The notes beneath the pieces were generated by a model that was given only the letters and a program-made list of their open reading frames with translations, ran no database searches and was not told where the DNA came from. This document shows positions 1-14,600 of a stretch of 64,000 bases of DNA, one piece after another. Made by a program: the position numbers and the translations under genes. Every line of letters starts with the position of its first letter. The stretch's first letter is position 1. The DNA lies in the NCBI GenBank assembly GCA_023238725.1, contig CM041531.1:1829602-1893601 (forward strand), given 5' to 3'. This DNA comes from Scortum barcoo. Lineage: Eukaryota; Chordata; Actinopteri; Centrarchiformes; Terapontidae.

Positions 1-355
1 GCCTCACAGCAAGAGGGTTCTGGGTTCAGTCCCCGGTTGAGGCAGGCCCTTCTGTGTGGAGTCTGCATGTTCTCTCTGTGCCTGTGTGGGTTCTCTCTCT
101 GGGTACTCCAGCTTCCTCCCACAATCCAAAGACATGCAGGTTAATTGACAACTCTAAATTGCCCCTAGGTGTGTAATGTGAGTGTGAATGTGAGTGTGAG
201 TGGTTGCCTGTCTTCAGTGTTAGCTTAGCCCATTGCCATGACTGACTGGCGTCCAGTCCAGGGTGTACCCCGCCTCACGGGGTACCTCGCCTAGCCCACC
301 CCGTGACCCTGTGTTCTCAGGATAATGCGGGTTAGGAAAATGGATGGATGGATAT
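1..355 (+). repeat. Interspersed fish repeat with tRNA-like box
   Basis: The window opens inside a repeat unit. It contains a tRNA B-box-like stretch (GGTTCAGTCCCC), phrases such as TCCTCCCACAATCCAAAGA and ACATGCAGGTTAATTG, and a tail of ATGGATGGATGG. From memory this matches a very common dispersed element of teleost genomes, probably the 3' part of a SINE or LINE-derived family. I cannot name the family. The 5' end is cut by the window edge. An ORF in the opposite frame here is a shadow. Confidence 0.6.
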
Positions 356-1200
356 TTACATTTGAACATGGGGAGATTTTCACTGAGCTGACATAAATGG
401 TGAAAAAAGCGACGAAGAGAGAAAGAAAAATACAAGAATAAATAAAATATATAGATAAAGGTACTGATTTATTTAGTACAATAAAATGAAATAAGTCAGA
501 TCTTTTAAGTTTAACAGTGCACTTAATCCATAATGTTAATGTCTTCTGGATTTATAACTCCTCCATTTTATATATATATATATATATATTTTTAATCAAT
601 GGTGGGTGATTCTGTCAGACGCCAGAGGTATTTTACTACTTTACTTCTTTTATTATTATGTCCAAATATATTATCAATATGTTTATCAATGTCTCACCAA
701 TACGGCACGATAATCTGATAATCCATCACCACTTCTCTGGTGTCGTTTCTGCAAAAGCATTATAAAAAACCTTAAAATATACCTGAGTACATTTTCCAGG
801 TGACATTTGTTCACTTTGAGCCTCCATACAACACTATTCAACCCTATTTTATTAAATTTTGCACACAAACTGCAAACAATATAATCTGTCTAATATCTTT
901 ATATTTTTTTTTACATGTGTAATTTATATTTTAGGTCTATATTTTATGTCATTGCTTAAGTTTACGTGCAGTTTTATTTTTTTTCCAGTGCAATAACGAT
1001 GGAGGATGCATATGGTGTATTTATGTCACTTTAACTTCCTATATTTTATATTTTATATGTATTTTTTGTACTTATTTTTATATTTGCCTGTCTATTTTGC
1101 TTTAACAAGTGAATTTAATTTTTTTATCCTTGTTTCATGGAGTCTGTGTCTTTGTTGTGCACATTAAAATAAAATCCTGACTCCTCCATCATCCATCTCT
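356..1200. other. AT-rich intergenic DNA
   Basis: AT-rich sequence with a short TA run near 571-590 and several poly-T tracts. No exon with plausible splice sites or recognisable coding similarity was seen. It lies upstream of the GC-rich block of the first gene. Confidence 0.5.
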
Positions 1201-1700
1201 GCAGCTCCGTGTGCGTCCAGCAGATGGCGGCAGGAGAAAGGCCTGCCGAGCCTGTCTGTCTGTCTGTCTGTCTCTCTCTGTCTGTCTGTCCGGAGGCGGG
1301 CCTGCCTGCCTCTTTAAGGCCGGCTCTCTCGGCCCCCTCTCGGCCGTGCCATGCTGCGGCGCAGCCTCAGTGCGCATCATCAGCCGCTCGGATCCTGGAC
1401 CCGGAGCCGCTCAGGTCCGCGCGTCTGCTGTTTGCATCCTGCCTCAGTGTGTGTGTGTGTGTGTGTGTGTGATGGTAACCTATGGATTGAGCCTTTTGTT
1501 GTCAGTTGTGGAGCTGCACTTTGTGCGGAGAATGCGCAGAGGAGGCGCAGCGGTGTTCCTGCACGGAGCATAGAAACACGGTTAGTGCCCTCCTCTTCCT
1601 CCTCTTCCTCCTCTTCTCTCCTTTTGTTTATTCTCTTTAGAATAAAAGATGCTGCGGCGCGTCTGCGGGTCTGATCCGCGTCACTGAATGACGCCCGGAG
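1200..1700 (+). promoter_or_regulatory. GC-rich block, candidate promoter and 5' UTR exon of the USP6NL-like gene
   Basis: Composition changes abruptly to GC- and CpG-rich DNA (GGCCGGCTCTCTCGGCC, GTGCCATGCTGCGGCGC, GTCCGCGCG) between AT-rich flanks, as at vertebrate CpG-island promoters. It includes a CTGT microsatellite (about 1253-1290) and a GT run (about 1447-1471). A possible splice donor, CACG|GTTAGT, lies at 1579/1580. The first coding exon found for the USP6NL-like gene begins at 5678 with an acceptor, so a noncoding upstream exon is required, and this is the best candidate. Which of several donors is used cannot be told from the sequence. Confidence 0.45.
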
Positions 1701-2121
1701 CTGTCAGGGGATCCGGATCAGGGTCCGATGTGGGTTTAGTGTGTGCACAACTGGACCAGCATCATACAGGCTGTGTGTGTGTGTGTGTGTGTGTGTGTGG
1801 ACATCAGTGTTTGATGCAGACATTCATTTTACATGCTGACAGAGCAGATAGTTGTTGATGCACCGTGAGCAGCATTTCAGGTGTTACTGATCATCAGTCT
1901 GCACCAAAATATGTGAAAAGGTTTGTTGTTTTTCTGAATAAAACATTAAAAAACTCACAGGTTTGTTTTACTGATGCATGCAAACCTTCACAGATATTAA
2001 AAATTAAAGACCCAATCTTCAGATCTTTCATTTTGTCCAACCAACAGTATTGTTGGTCAGTATTGTATTGTATTGTATTGTACAAGAACTGCCAGATGCT
2101 TATTTCATATTTCATATTTTT

Positions 2122-2122
<1 letters not shown>

Positions 2123-2178
<56 letters not shown>

Positions 2179-2179
2179 A
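2123..2179. repeat. (TATC)n microsatellite
   Basis: About 14 uninterrupted TATC tetramers, followed by a degenerate (TTA)n tract. It lies in the presumed first intron of the USP6NL-like gene. The open frames across it are low-complexity shadows. Confidence 0.95.
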
Positions 2180-5100
2180 TATCTATTCTATCTATTTTTT
2201 ATTATTATTATTATTATTGTTATTATTAATGAAGGAGATTATGAGGAGCGTTTGGAAGCTGGAACAGAAAACTGTTCGGTTGACTGATCCTGTGTTTGGA
2301 TGTTGGTGGTGTGGAGCCCTGAAGACCTCCAAAGTTTTGATTCACTGCAGACGTTCAGACGGGTCTTTCGAGGCCTCGTTAGTTTCTAAATAAGAGAGTC
2401 TCAGAGTCCTGACTGAAGTAGATTTTATTTAATTTAAGTCAAAGATGGTCAGGTAGACGAGCCTCGTCCAGATCAACCAAACATAACTGTGTGAATTTGT
2501 GTTTTTATGGAGAAAAATCATCATTTCTTTGTGCAGGTTTGGAGCGTTTCCTCCTGACACGGCATTGAATGGAGACTTAATATTCCTTTAACATGATCTC
2601 TGGTTTAACTTGTGAAACTAAATCTGGTTCCTTGGTAGGTTGAATTCACAGCAGCACCCAAAAAGACGACGCATTTCCCACTTTTAAGGTCCCTGTCGGA
2701 CCTCAAACCGCCACAGCAGACGTCTCCTCTGTCAGGTAGTTTAACTCTGAGCTCGGCTGCAGGTTTGGGGGCTTTTGCTCGATGTTTAAACGGTCAGGTA
2801 GAGCTCAGAGCTGCCGTCCGGTCTCTGCGCTCTCCCCCAGTTCGGGCCTCCACCCCTCTTGCTGGGACTGCTGCCAGAGCTCCTCTGTGATTTAGTGCGC
2901 TGACCACATGCAGCCGCTGCCATATGCTTCCTCTGACAGCTCATATTTAAAGCCTCTGTGAGCTTTAACCTTTCCACGTGAACCTCCGCGGAGCTGCAGC
3001 CGACCCGAAACGGTGTTAAAATCTTTAACTTTGTACTTCCTAAACAGCTTCCCCTCAAATTTACGATGCGTTCAGGCTCAGCCGACAGAAATCCAGCAAG
3101 CGTCTGAAGCATCTCGAGTATCTGTGAAAAATGTAAAGATCCAAATGTCTGAGGTCGTCAGTGACCGAGAGGCTCGCCGACTCTGATGTTAGAGGAGCTT
3201 TTAGACTCAAAGTCTCCACCGAAGAGGAAATTCTTTGAGGGTTGGTAGCTCCAAGGAGATTAATGACTGAGAACTGTTGTAGAAAACATCATGCATGAAA
3301 AGTTGATTTCTTTCTGTCAGAGAAGAGGAGGAGGCTTCATCAGAAGTTCATGAGAGGACAACACTGACGAGGTCACTGCAGAAACGAGTAGCTCATTAAA
3401 AACAGCTAAAAGTCTTTGTAAGCTGAATATCTTTAAACTGCTGGTCGGGCAAGACATTTGAACATCTCAAACTCTTCTGGTTGACATTTCCCACAATTTT
3501 TCCGTCTCTTTGTAGATGGTTCCTCAAAAATAATCAATTGATCAGTGATCAGTTCTGCAGCAGATCATCTCTGCTGTGTTAAAATGAATCAGTGAAGCCG
3601 CCGTCGTCCTCACTTTGTTTTAATTGTCACCGCCCGTCTGCAGGAACTCGCTGTTTTATTTAATCGAGGTTAGCCCACATTCAGACGCACAGTCTGGACT
3701 GAAGGGAGCTCAACACTGTGGAGAGGGAAGTGACAGTCAGGACAGAAACGTGATCAAATCTGTAGTCCTCGATCAAGAACAATCGTGTGTGATCTCGCTG
3801 TTTCACAACCACAGACAGAAGATTTAAAGTGGAAGCTGACATAGAAAACACCAGAGATTGATGCTACGCTAAAAACAAACCATCTTTTCTTGGCTGCGAC
3901 GGGCTTCTCACGTTCCTCCTGCAGAGAAGTGTTAACGTCTTTTTGTTGTTTTGCTTCATTTTCAGAAGACGAGAACAAATCAATGATGAATCTGACGACG
4001 TCTCTGTCGCATCACGACGCTTCGATTCAACACTCAAATATTCATCACACAGTCTGACGCAGATTGTGACAGAAAACTTGTGAGATTGTTGTTGTCGAAC
4101 TCCCCAAAAAGATCTACGATTTCTGGCGCTGGAGAAGAAGCTTCTTGGCGTTATTACATAAATAAAGTTGAGTGATAATAAATCCCAGCCGCTGCCCAAA
4201 GCCAGATGTTTTTTGTGGATTTAAAGAGCAACAAAGGAGCCATCAGTGTCTTTATGGGACCACACTGCTGCACGCTCACTGCTGGATTACAGAGCATGTA
4301 AATTACAAGTGAACCCATCACTCTTTGTTCCTCTTTGAGAATAACAGACTTTCATTGTATAATCCCTCTTTGGAGATATTCCTAATCCAGATGGTTTGCG
4401 TGTCCAGATTACCGCTCAGGAGTGGGGGGCGGGGGGTCTCGCCATTGGTTCAGTGAATGGAGATGAAGCCGGATTAATCTCCTCGCCGCTTTGTTTGGGA
4501 TGATTCAGTAGAGACCCACCGCCTCCAGCTGGGATTGTGTGCGTCCTTTTAAAAAAGACACAAAAGTAGCCCAGATCAGCGTTATGATTTCACAGCTGAC
4601 CGAAGCACGTTGAGATTTAAAGTGTGAAGAGTTTTACGTGTTATCAGTCTTTAGATATGAGCGAGCGCCCTAACAAACAGGTTCATGCCTCTTCTTGTTG
4701 GTTGTACTTTGCTACAAGATAAAAAGAAACTGATTTTGAGTTTCTGTGGACACTTTTAAAACGGAGCTGAAGACTCATTTGTTCAGACTCATGTTTGTTT
4801 GGTTTTTTGGCCTCATGCTTTAAATGTGTTTGTTGTCTTTTTATTTACAGTGTACTAGAAATAAACTTTGCTTTCTTACTTCATCAGTTCTTGGATTAGT
4901 TTGGAGGAGTTAGTGGACCACTGACGAACACGTCTACGACTTTATTATGAATTTCTTAAAGGTCTGGTGTTGGAGACCTTCTGTAGGTACTTTTTAAACT
5001 TCACCACCTTCAGGACATCTTAAGTATTATTAGTTTCAGTTAGTTAGACTGACTGCACCAACTGTTCATATGAAAAGCAGAAAGAAACAGCCTGAAGACT

Positions 5101-5677
5101 CACTGCTAAAATAATTCCTAACGTATGACAACCATAGTTTGATAAACCGATGCCAAATGAGGGACTACTAAAAGTATGCTAGCTGCTAAATACACAAACA
5201 CACAAACAGGCTTCCTTTTAGCAGCTGTAGTATCAAACACGTTTTAGTCCCAATGAAAACTGTTCATGTGGATTAAATTAACCTGACAAACTGAGTTTTT
5301 GAAATAATCAGATTTTTATTTAAAGCTTTCAAGAGATAAAAACATCAGTTCATTGTAAATGTGGGGGCAGAAATCTTACAAACACTTTAAACAGAAAGAC
5401 GTGTCTCTACAGATAAACCAAGCCTTTTGTTTTTTGTAAGAACATCTTGCATTATAAGCAAGATAAAAAATGCATCATGTACCCAACTATTAAGTCTCTG
5501 AGTGTTTTTTTCAGTGTGATGAAGTCATTACAAGCAAAATGTGCTTCGGTTTCTCTGCCAGCTAATCCTGTTGGTTTGGAGGCCGCCCACATCATCAGCT
5601 GTGCTCTTTTTTTTCTGTCATCTTGTTGTTGTTTTGTCCTCCGGCTCATTTAGTTTTTTTCTTTACTCTCTCCGCAG
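2180..5677 (+). other. Presumed first intron of the USP6NL-like gene
   Basis: Unique-looking noncoding sequence between the GC-rich block and the first coding exon. No exon with good coding similarity was recognised on either strand. Open frames of 60-110 codons occur but lack family resemblance and flanking splice sites. Confidence 0.4.
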
Positions 5678-5685
5678 ATATTGAC

Positions 5686-8600
5686 ATGAAGAAAGACATC
5701 GAGACTCTTATAGCAGAAGAACGTGCTGATATCATCGTGAAATATGCAACGGTGAGTTTCATTGTTTGATTTGGTCCAGATGGATCGTTTTAGTTTTCTA
5801 CAGCATCTTTTCAGATGTATTTGAATATGTGGACCAGATTCAATACTGATATTTATCTTTAATTGTAACGATGAATGAAGTATTGATTAGTAAGAACAGT
5901 TGTAGTTATCAGACATTGTTCATAGCGTTACAGGCTGTGGATGAGTTGAAGTGTGTCCTCCATCATCTCCTGTGTTGTGTGTTATCACTCTGTGTGGTTA
6001 AAGAAACCAACAGACACGCCGAGAAGGACGAAGGAGTGAATCCAAATGTGTGTCGTGTGGTTTGTGTGCAGTGCACTTGTGCATGTATGGAGGACAAAGC
6101 GGTGTGTAAAGGATGTGGGCGGACGAGCGTACGCTGCCAAAGTGCATTAATAACATGTTGTGTAATCGTATGTTTGTGCCTGTGGTTTGATGTGATTGGA
6201 GAGTGATGACCAGAGATATTAAATCTGACTGAAACTAAAACTAACATTTAAACCAGGCATGAAAAATGTTCCTGTAAACTGACAAAACTTGATTTATAGC
6301 TCAAACTAAATGGAGACGATGAAGTTCACCATCCTTCTTTTCAGTTTTAGTTTTGAGCCCCAGTGACTCTTAAATGATCCTTGTTCAATGATCAATAATT
6401 AATCAATACCCCAGAGCCTCTGTGTGCATCTACTGAGAGTGATCCGTCCTGTTTTTAGATGTAAATACAATTACCTGAGCTAATTATCTTTGTAGAGTCA
6501 CCACATTTCCGTCTTAATCTTCATAATTGTACCATCAGTCAGCAACCAGTATTTACCACCCGAGTGACGACTTTACTTTGTTTTTAAAATATTTTTGATG
6601 AAGATGATACGATGTCCAACGCAGTCAAAAAAACTGTGTTTGCTTCCAGTTTTCTCCAAACTGAGGCAGAGTTGCACAATAAAAGACAGTGTCATGATAA
6701 AATAAATGTCTAAATACAGAAGTAGTTTTATACTTTAGACATTTTTAATAGCTTGTAACTAAATTATTAACACTAAACAATTATTGTCACTTACATTCTT
6801 AAAAGCTGGCTTTTGTCCCAGTCAGAATAAGACTTCATGTGTGATCAGAGGGTGAATCCTTCAGGCTCTGCATCTTCGCTATAAAACAAGAGGCGGCCTC
6901 AGTAAACCTGAGAGCAGTGAATGTGCTGATGCAGAGAAGAGGAGCGAATGCAAACGGTGGCAGCCAGAGGTTAAATTTAGCTCAGCAGCTCGGAGCGGAG
7001 GGGTGGTGGCGGTGGGGGGGGTTTGCTCTGTCTAGCCATAGCAACAGCTGTGACACACTGTGCAGCGATCGACTTGACACCGGCCTCCGGGGCTGGCTGG
7101 CTGTGATCACCCTGATTTCTGTGTTGGGATGCTGGTATCCGGCCACATGTACATCACGGTGCAGAGAGGAGGAAGGATGGACGAAGATCAACCGTTTGAC
7201 CCCCCCACAAGAGAAAAACCTGCTTCACAGGTTCATGTCTTTATGCAGGTTTCAGAGACGAAGCTCACCTTACTTCACCGCTCTGCCTCCATCACATTGT
7301 GCTAAAACAGATTAAAGATGAGCAGATATTACGATTAAACTGTGCATCTCTCATACTCGTATCGAACATATAAATGAAACATACATTTACACAAAATTAG
7401 CAACCTTCAGCAGCCTTTGCAATGCAGAGTTGTGGCTTGAAAATAAATGCATTTCTTTAGTTATAGATGATGTTGGACTGGATCTTCTTGAGCTGAACTG
7501 AAAATGCAAATAAAAGCTCAATTCAGTAAAAAAAATATTCTGCAAACAACAGTTTTATTTTGGCTTTTAAAAATGTTAAAATGTGTGGATCATGTGCATC
7601 GCTCTCAAATGTTTGGTTACAGTCATCCAATCACACAGAGGCATCAAAGTCTGATAGATAGACGACTTTATTGATTCCCAGAGCGAAATTTAAGTTGTCA
7701 TAGCAGCCAGAGAACAAGATAGTTAAACAGAATATAATCAAATAAAATAAAATGTATGCTTTAGTGCAGCGGCCGTCAGTACATGTTTAAAAAAAAGGTT
7801 AATTCAGTGAAAATACTCCTGAATTCAGTAGTACTACATCAGCCTGACAGACTGAGTGTTTGCAGCTCTGATCTCCTCTCTGTGTCTCTGCCACTCCAAA
7901 CACCCTCAGCGAGGAAGTATTTTTAGTCCTCTCACTTTCATGACATCACTCGCAGTGTGCCGACTCAACCACGAAGAAGCCGCTCGGTTTCTGTGTGTGT
8001 GTGTGTGCGCACATTTCGACCCTCGCTGAGAGCAGGCGGCTGATTGGCTGCCTTCCAGACATGCAGCCAACCACGCAGCGGCGTTGTGATTCAGAGAGGT
8101 GTGAGAAGCTTCTCCGGTAGGCTATCGGAGGATTAGTTCCCTCTCTGTTGTGTCAACACTGGGACCAAATTGAAGCCTGGATGGATTTTCCATGATACAA
8201 ACATTAGTCCTAAACTTTGTGCTGCTTAATGCAGATTCTCAACGCATGTTTGGGTTGGACGCTGTCACTGTGGAGTGTTTCTGCTGCTACAGTCTGACTT
8301 ATTAAACCTTTTAGTGTTTGAGTGTGTGTGCAGCCTGGACAGTGTCAGACAATGTGTGAAATTGTGTTGCTGCAATGAAAGTGTGTGTGCATGCAACTGC
8401 AAATTTGCTGCAGTATTACACCGAGGATACGTCCCAAAGACTTTCCTCTTACTTTTCATCTTGTGCAGCCCACAGGTCAACAATAAAGCTTAAAAAGTAA
8501 CGACCAAGTGTGGCACGCTAACCTCATGTAACATTACAGTGGGGCAAAAAAGTATTTAGTCAGCCACCAATTGTGCAAGTTCTCCCACTTAAAAGATGAG

Positions 8601-11600
8601 AGGTCTCCAATTTTCATCATAGGTATACCTCAACTATGAGAGACAAAATGAGAAAAAAAAAATCCAGAAAATCACATTGTCTGATTTTTAAAGAATTTAT
8701 TTGCAAATTATGGTTGGAAAATAAGTATTTGGTCAATAACAAAAGTTCATCTCAATACTTTGTTATATACCCTTTGTTGGCAATGACAGAGGTCAAATGT
8801 TTTCTGTAAGTCTTCACAAGGTTTTCACACACTGTTGCTGGTATTTTGGCCCATTCCTCCATGCAGATCTCCTCTAGAGCAGTGATGTTTTGGGGCTGTC
8901 ACTGGGCAACACGGACTTTCAACTCCCTCCAAAGATTTTCTATGGGGTTGAGATCTGGAAACTGGCTAAGGCCATTCCAGGACCTTGAAATGCTTCTTAT
9001 GAAGCCACTCCTTTGTTGCCCGGGCGGTGTGTTTGGGATCATTGTCATACTGAAAGACCCAGCCACGTTTCATCTTCAATGCCCTTTCTGATGGACAGAG
9101 GTTTTCACTCAAAATCTCACAATACATGGCCCCATTCATTCTTTCCTTTACACGGATCCAGTCGTCCTGGTCGCCTTTGCAGAAAAACAGCCCCAAAGCA
9201 TGATGTTTCCACCCCCATGCTTCACAGTAGGTATGGTGTTCTTTGGATGCAACTCAGCATTCTTTCTCCTCCAAACATGACAAGTTGAGTTTTTACCAAA
9301 AAGTTCTATTTTGGTTTCATCTGACCATATGACATTCTCCCAATCCTCTTCTGGATCATCCAAATGCTCTCTAGCAAACTTCAGACGGGCCTGGACATGT
9401 ACTGGCTTAAGCAGGGGGACACGTCTGGCACTGCAGGATTTGAGTCCCTGGCGGCGTAGTGTGTTACTGATGGTAGCCTTTGTTACTTTGGTCCCAGCTC
9501 TCTGCAGGTCATTCACTAGGTCCCCCCGTGTGGTTCTGGGATTTTTGCTCACCGTTCTCGTGATCATTTTGACCCCACGGGGTGAGATCTTGCGTGGAGC
9601 CCCAGATCGAGGGAGATTATCAGTGGTCTTGTATGTCTTCCATTTTCTAATAATTGCTCCCACAGTTGATTTCTTCACACCAAGCTGCTTACCTATTGCA
9701 GATTCAGTCTTCCCAGCCTGGTGCAGGTCTACAATTTTGTTTCTGGTGTCCTTTGACAGCTCTTTGGTCTTGGCCATAGTGGAGTTTGGAGTCTGACTGT
9801 TTGAGGTTGTGGACAGGTGTCTTTTATACTGATAACGAGTTCAAACAGGTGCCATTAATACAGGTAACGAGTGGAGGACAGAGGAGCCTCTTAAAGAAGA
9901 AGTTACAGGTCTGTGAGAGCCAGAAATCTTGCTTGTTTGTAGGTGACCAAATACTTATTTTACCAAGGAATTTACCAATTAATTAAGTAAAAATCATACA
10001 ATGTGATTTCCTGGATTCTTTCCCCCCATTCTGTCTCTCATAGTTGAAGTGTACCTATGATGAAAATTACAGGCCTCTCTTCATCTTTTTAAGTGGGAGA
10101 ACTTGCACAATTGGTGGCTGACTTAAATACTTTTTTGCCCCACTGTATGTTGGTCTGTGACATCAGATAATAAAAGGATAACATGAACATTTACACTCTT
10201 GTGCATAATATTAATGTTTTGCATGCAAACATGCTGAGCTCAAACTGAAAACTGAAGTGTATGAACCAACCTGATTTGTCCTAACAGGGCCACTGTACAA
10301 AAGATACCATCATCAGGAAAACCTTTACATTTACACTGGTTGCAAAAATCAGCAGGAGGCCTCGTCATCTTTGGTTTTCTTGTTCGGGCTGTAGATTTCA
10401 GAAAGAGCCTGCTCACCCGCCACATTACTCCTGCTGAAGGCCCCGAGCTGCGTGTTAAAACACTAAAACTAAACTGGCTGAAGAGAGAGACTCAAATCAT
10501 TTTATAGATTCTGTAATAATAATTGATTTAATATTAGTTTTGTGGCAGGTGTCATTGATTTAGTTTCTGATTTCTTGTTATTCACTTTATTTTACACTAT
10601 ATTTAAAGTGTGTGTGTTTGTGTCTGCAGGGCAGGCAGGGTGGGGTGGAGATCGACCCCTGGGAAGATGCCGACTACAGCATCTACAAAGTCATCGACCG
10701 CTTCGGCTTCATGCAGTAAGTCCTTTTGTTTATTCTCTTGGAGCTGTCGGAGGATCTTTGTGAATTTTTAACTTGACGGTTTGTTTCTTTTTCTTGTTTC
10801 CAGCGAGGACGAGCTGCCAGCTCCGACTGCACATGAAGAAAAGGTAAAGACGTTTCGTCCTGAAGTGAACTCACAGTAAAGGACCAGTCGATGGTTGTGT
10901 AGTTTTTTTAGATGTTCACCATCTCCTGTCTTCCTCGCAGCAAAAGCAGCTGGAGATCGAGAGAGCGGAGAAGTGGCTGAAGATGGTGAAGAATTGGGAT
11001 AAATACAAGAACAGTGACAGGGTGAGTAGCAGCCCTCACACACCAGGCCTCGCTCACACGGAGCCTGAAAACACATTTTATTATTTTCATTTAAAGTGAC
11101 TTCACTGCTGGAGAGTTCGCTGACAAATCTTTAAAGTGGGAGCTGGTTTCTCTGAGGTCGGTGAGCTGAGCTGGGAGGTCACACAGTGAATCATCATCGT
11201 GGTCGATGTCGAGTTCAGTAACAGTTTGAATTCCTGCATGCTCTCTCATTCTGAAGAAGCTTAACGTAATCCTTAAAATATGAGTCGAACTAGAAGAAAA
11301 CCTCCACCCACACTCAACAGTTTTCCAACATGAACTCAAAAACCTTCATTCTTATCGCTCAGATGTAATGACTGTAATATTTTCACATTGCACAAGAGAT
11401 TTTAGTCTGTTTTAGCTCAGATTCGGTTTTGGTCTCTTTGCAGTCACATTTCCAACAACAGCTGGCAGATTATTTGAACAAAACAGCCGACCTGTTGGTT
11501 AGCTGTGATAGACACACATGTACTATCTTAAAATGGAACATCTGGCCTCTAAAGAGACAGATGTGTTCCTCAGCAGTTGGTGGAGACCAAAACAGAGGTA

Positions 11601-14600
11601 GAGATCAGATGTACTCTGTTGTACTCTGACTGTATTAACTTTTTAAATATCTCACACGTTCCCTTAGCAATATTTTTTTTCCTACAATGGCAAAGGAAAG
11701 TCTGGCCACTACGTCTGATTGGCATGACCCTGATGTTTTTACCTTAAGGTGCTGTTGAGATTTTCAGATGTGCAGATAAAAATGTCTAGAAACCATCAGC
11801 TGTGTTGCTTTCATCCTTTTATCCGAGGTGCTTGGCAGGTTGAGCTGCTGTTGTGTCTGACCTTATAAGCAACTTAAACGGCTTGAACCATTGAAGTAAA
11901 CTAATGCAATGTAAAAACAGCTGATCTTTCCAATTTTAAGTTTGGCTGATCTTTCAACTAGAAGATTAAAAAAGTTGAGATTTTTCCATCTTGGTGTGCT
12001 GCAGACGCGTTAAAAAAAACTGCCGTATCCTAACAAATGCATGGCATGTTGGTGTGTGTTTTTTCACCAAAAATGAATGAATTTGTATGCAAAAGTCTCA
12101 ACAGTCATGCAGACTCTAACCTTAACCATATTGACCCCCCATGCCTGAACGTAATCAGTCAAATGTGTGACGTCAAGAACGTTTGGTTGCTGTGATTGGA
12201 TGAACGTTTCATGCTCATGACTTATCTTCACCTTCCTAAGGGGGGAAAAATTGTCATCCAGAGCAAAAACAACGTTGAAGTCAATCTGATTCAACTCTCT
12301 GACTGATGCTGTGAATAAAAAGAGGACAAAGACACAGAAACATCATTTATTTATAGATTAGGTTAACTAACTGAACATTTTTATTATTCAACAAGTTGAT
12401 GTCAGAATAACGCTGATTGTTGCTGCTGTTCTCAGGAGGAGATAAATTCAGCAGTTTAAGAGAAACAACTGCTAATTTTATCATGTGCTGAGAATTCAAG
12501 GTGAACATTTCCAGCTCTTCCTGTCCGTAGTTTAAGCTGCCAAAAAGTCTTGGCAGGTTTTAAACCATCCAAACATCCACGAACAGACCTGCTGCTCCGT
12601 GTGCTCACCGAATATGTTTCCAGTGTGAGAAACTTTTGCTTTGTTCCCGTGAACGTGGGCGAACCGTAGGCGGTGAAACTTTGTGGTGACTCACACTTTG
12701 CAGCCTCAGGGCTTTTAATTCACCCAGTGTTTGTGTTTCCTCTCCCGCTCGCCGCTGTCAGATGGTCAAACGGGTGTATAAGGGCATTCCCCTGCAGCTC
12801 CGAGGCCGGGCCTGGTCGCTGATGCTGGAGGTGGAGAGGACGAAGAAGGACAACGAGGGCAAATATGAGGTGAGCGCCCATCATGTCCTGCAGCCTGCAG
12901 AGAGGCTGTGAAAAGAGGGAAGTCTTCTTGAAAAATAAAGATCATGTTCTCCATGCATGAAGAAGTGAGAGGAAAGCAGCAAAATACTACATTTAACCAG
13001 CTTTTTATTATTAGCTGGGATGATTTTACTGTCTGTATCAGCGAACATGTTGGTCAGTAAACAGTGCTGGAAAGTAACTCAGTACATTTACTCAATATTT
13101 GAGATATTTTTACTTTACTTGAGTATCTCCGTTTCATACTCCCTTTTACTTTTAGTGCGCTACGTCTCACAGGAAGTATTGTGCAATTATGTGACAGCTT
13201 TACTTTACAGATTCAGATTTCTGCAGATGAAACAGGAAGAGCTCTTAAAATATGCTTTTCCTTTTGATTGTTTTAATAACTTTCACATTTTTTCTTATTT
13301 CTCAATAATTTTGAGGTTTAAAATGTTGGTTGGTTAAAACTTAAATATAAAAGGTTTGTGCTTTGTGCGGTGGGTAATTGTGACGGGATTTTCACAAACA
13401 ATCGATTACTGGAGAAAATAATCTTCACTAACCGTATGTTTACAGTGAAGTATTAGTTCTTTTACTTAAGTAAAAGATCTGCATGCTTCCTTCTTCCAAT
13501 CCTGCCAATAATTAACAAGAAAAATCAGTGCAGTTTTGTAAAAGACATGAAGTCATTTAGAAACTCCTTCTAACTAACTCCACCTTGTGGCAAACACCAT
13601 GAAATAAAATAAACATAATCAACCATGTCTGTGGTCGTTCCACAAAATAATTTATTTAACCTTAATAATTTTATTATCATTACCTTTTAAACACTGGACA
13701 AATCTCTTGATGTGGAACGAGCTCCTAAATGCACGATGGATCTTTAAATGTTTCTGATTAGCTCGTCTGACAGATGGGAACTTAAATCTCACGCCTGACT
13801 TATCTTCCCGGCCAGATTAACGGTAAATTTCAGGACACACAGCAGCTTTTTACCAAAGTGGGCTGGATTAAGTTAGTGAGAGCAAAACAAGCAGATGGAG
13901 ATTTTCAGATTTTTAGAATGATATAAAAATATAATATACTGCATTAATTTATTACCCAATATCACTGCAATAGTTTAATTACTTTAGTTAATGAATAAAG
14001 ATTTAACATTTCTGGATATAAGCATAAAAACAATGTTTCTTCTGATCTATGAGCTCATTTAAACTCAGGGCGTCTCACTTTGTTTACCAAACTGTTTCTT
14101 CTCAAGTCTTTAATCAAACCCATTTCTGGTCTGTTTTTTGGTTTTTATTTAAGCCTCTTCTCTCAGTCTGAATATGTTTTAACTCCCCGTCCGTCCTCGT
14201 TGACTCGCCTCTTTGTCTCCACTCAGAAAATGAAGGAGCAGGCCAGACTGTGCTCGTCAGAGATCAAACAGATCGACCTGGACATCAACAGGACTTTTCG
14301 AAACCACATCATGTTCATGGATCGCTTCGGAGTCAAGTAAGTCCTGCAGAGTTTTGAGCGCGCCCGTGCGTCAGATTCTCCATCTGTGACTGATTTCCAT
14401 CACAGCTCTGACTCACTGAACCGAACACGTTTCCTGAGCTGCTCCGCTTTGTCAACAGTGAAGTTCGAGTTAAAAGAAACTCAGATTAAAGTGCGGTTTA
14501 GGACCAACATGGTTACACGTCCACATACTTTTGTCCACATTACAGTTTGGGTCTTATATTGTTCGTTTCCAGGCTGCAGAGTTCGTCCTTTTTATATTTA

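Noticed and set aside
1351..1674. Open frame in the GC-rich block that would join in phase to the USP6NL-like exon at 5678.
   Set aside because: It translates a GT microsatellite (VCVCVCVC) and has no family similarity. The phase match has a one-in-three chance, and a good ATG exists at 5686.
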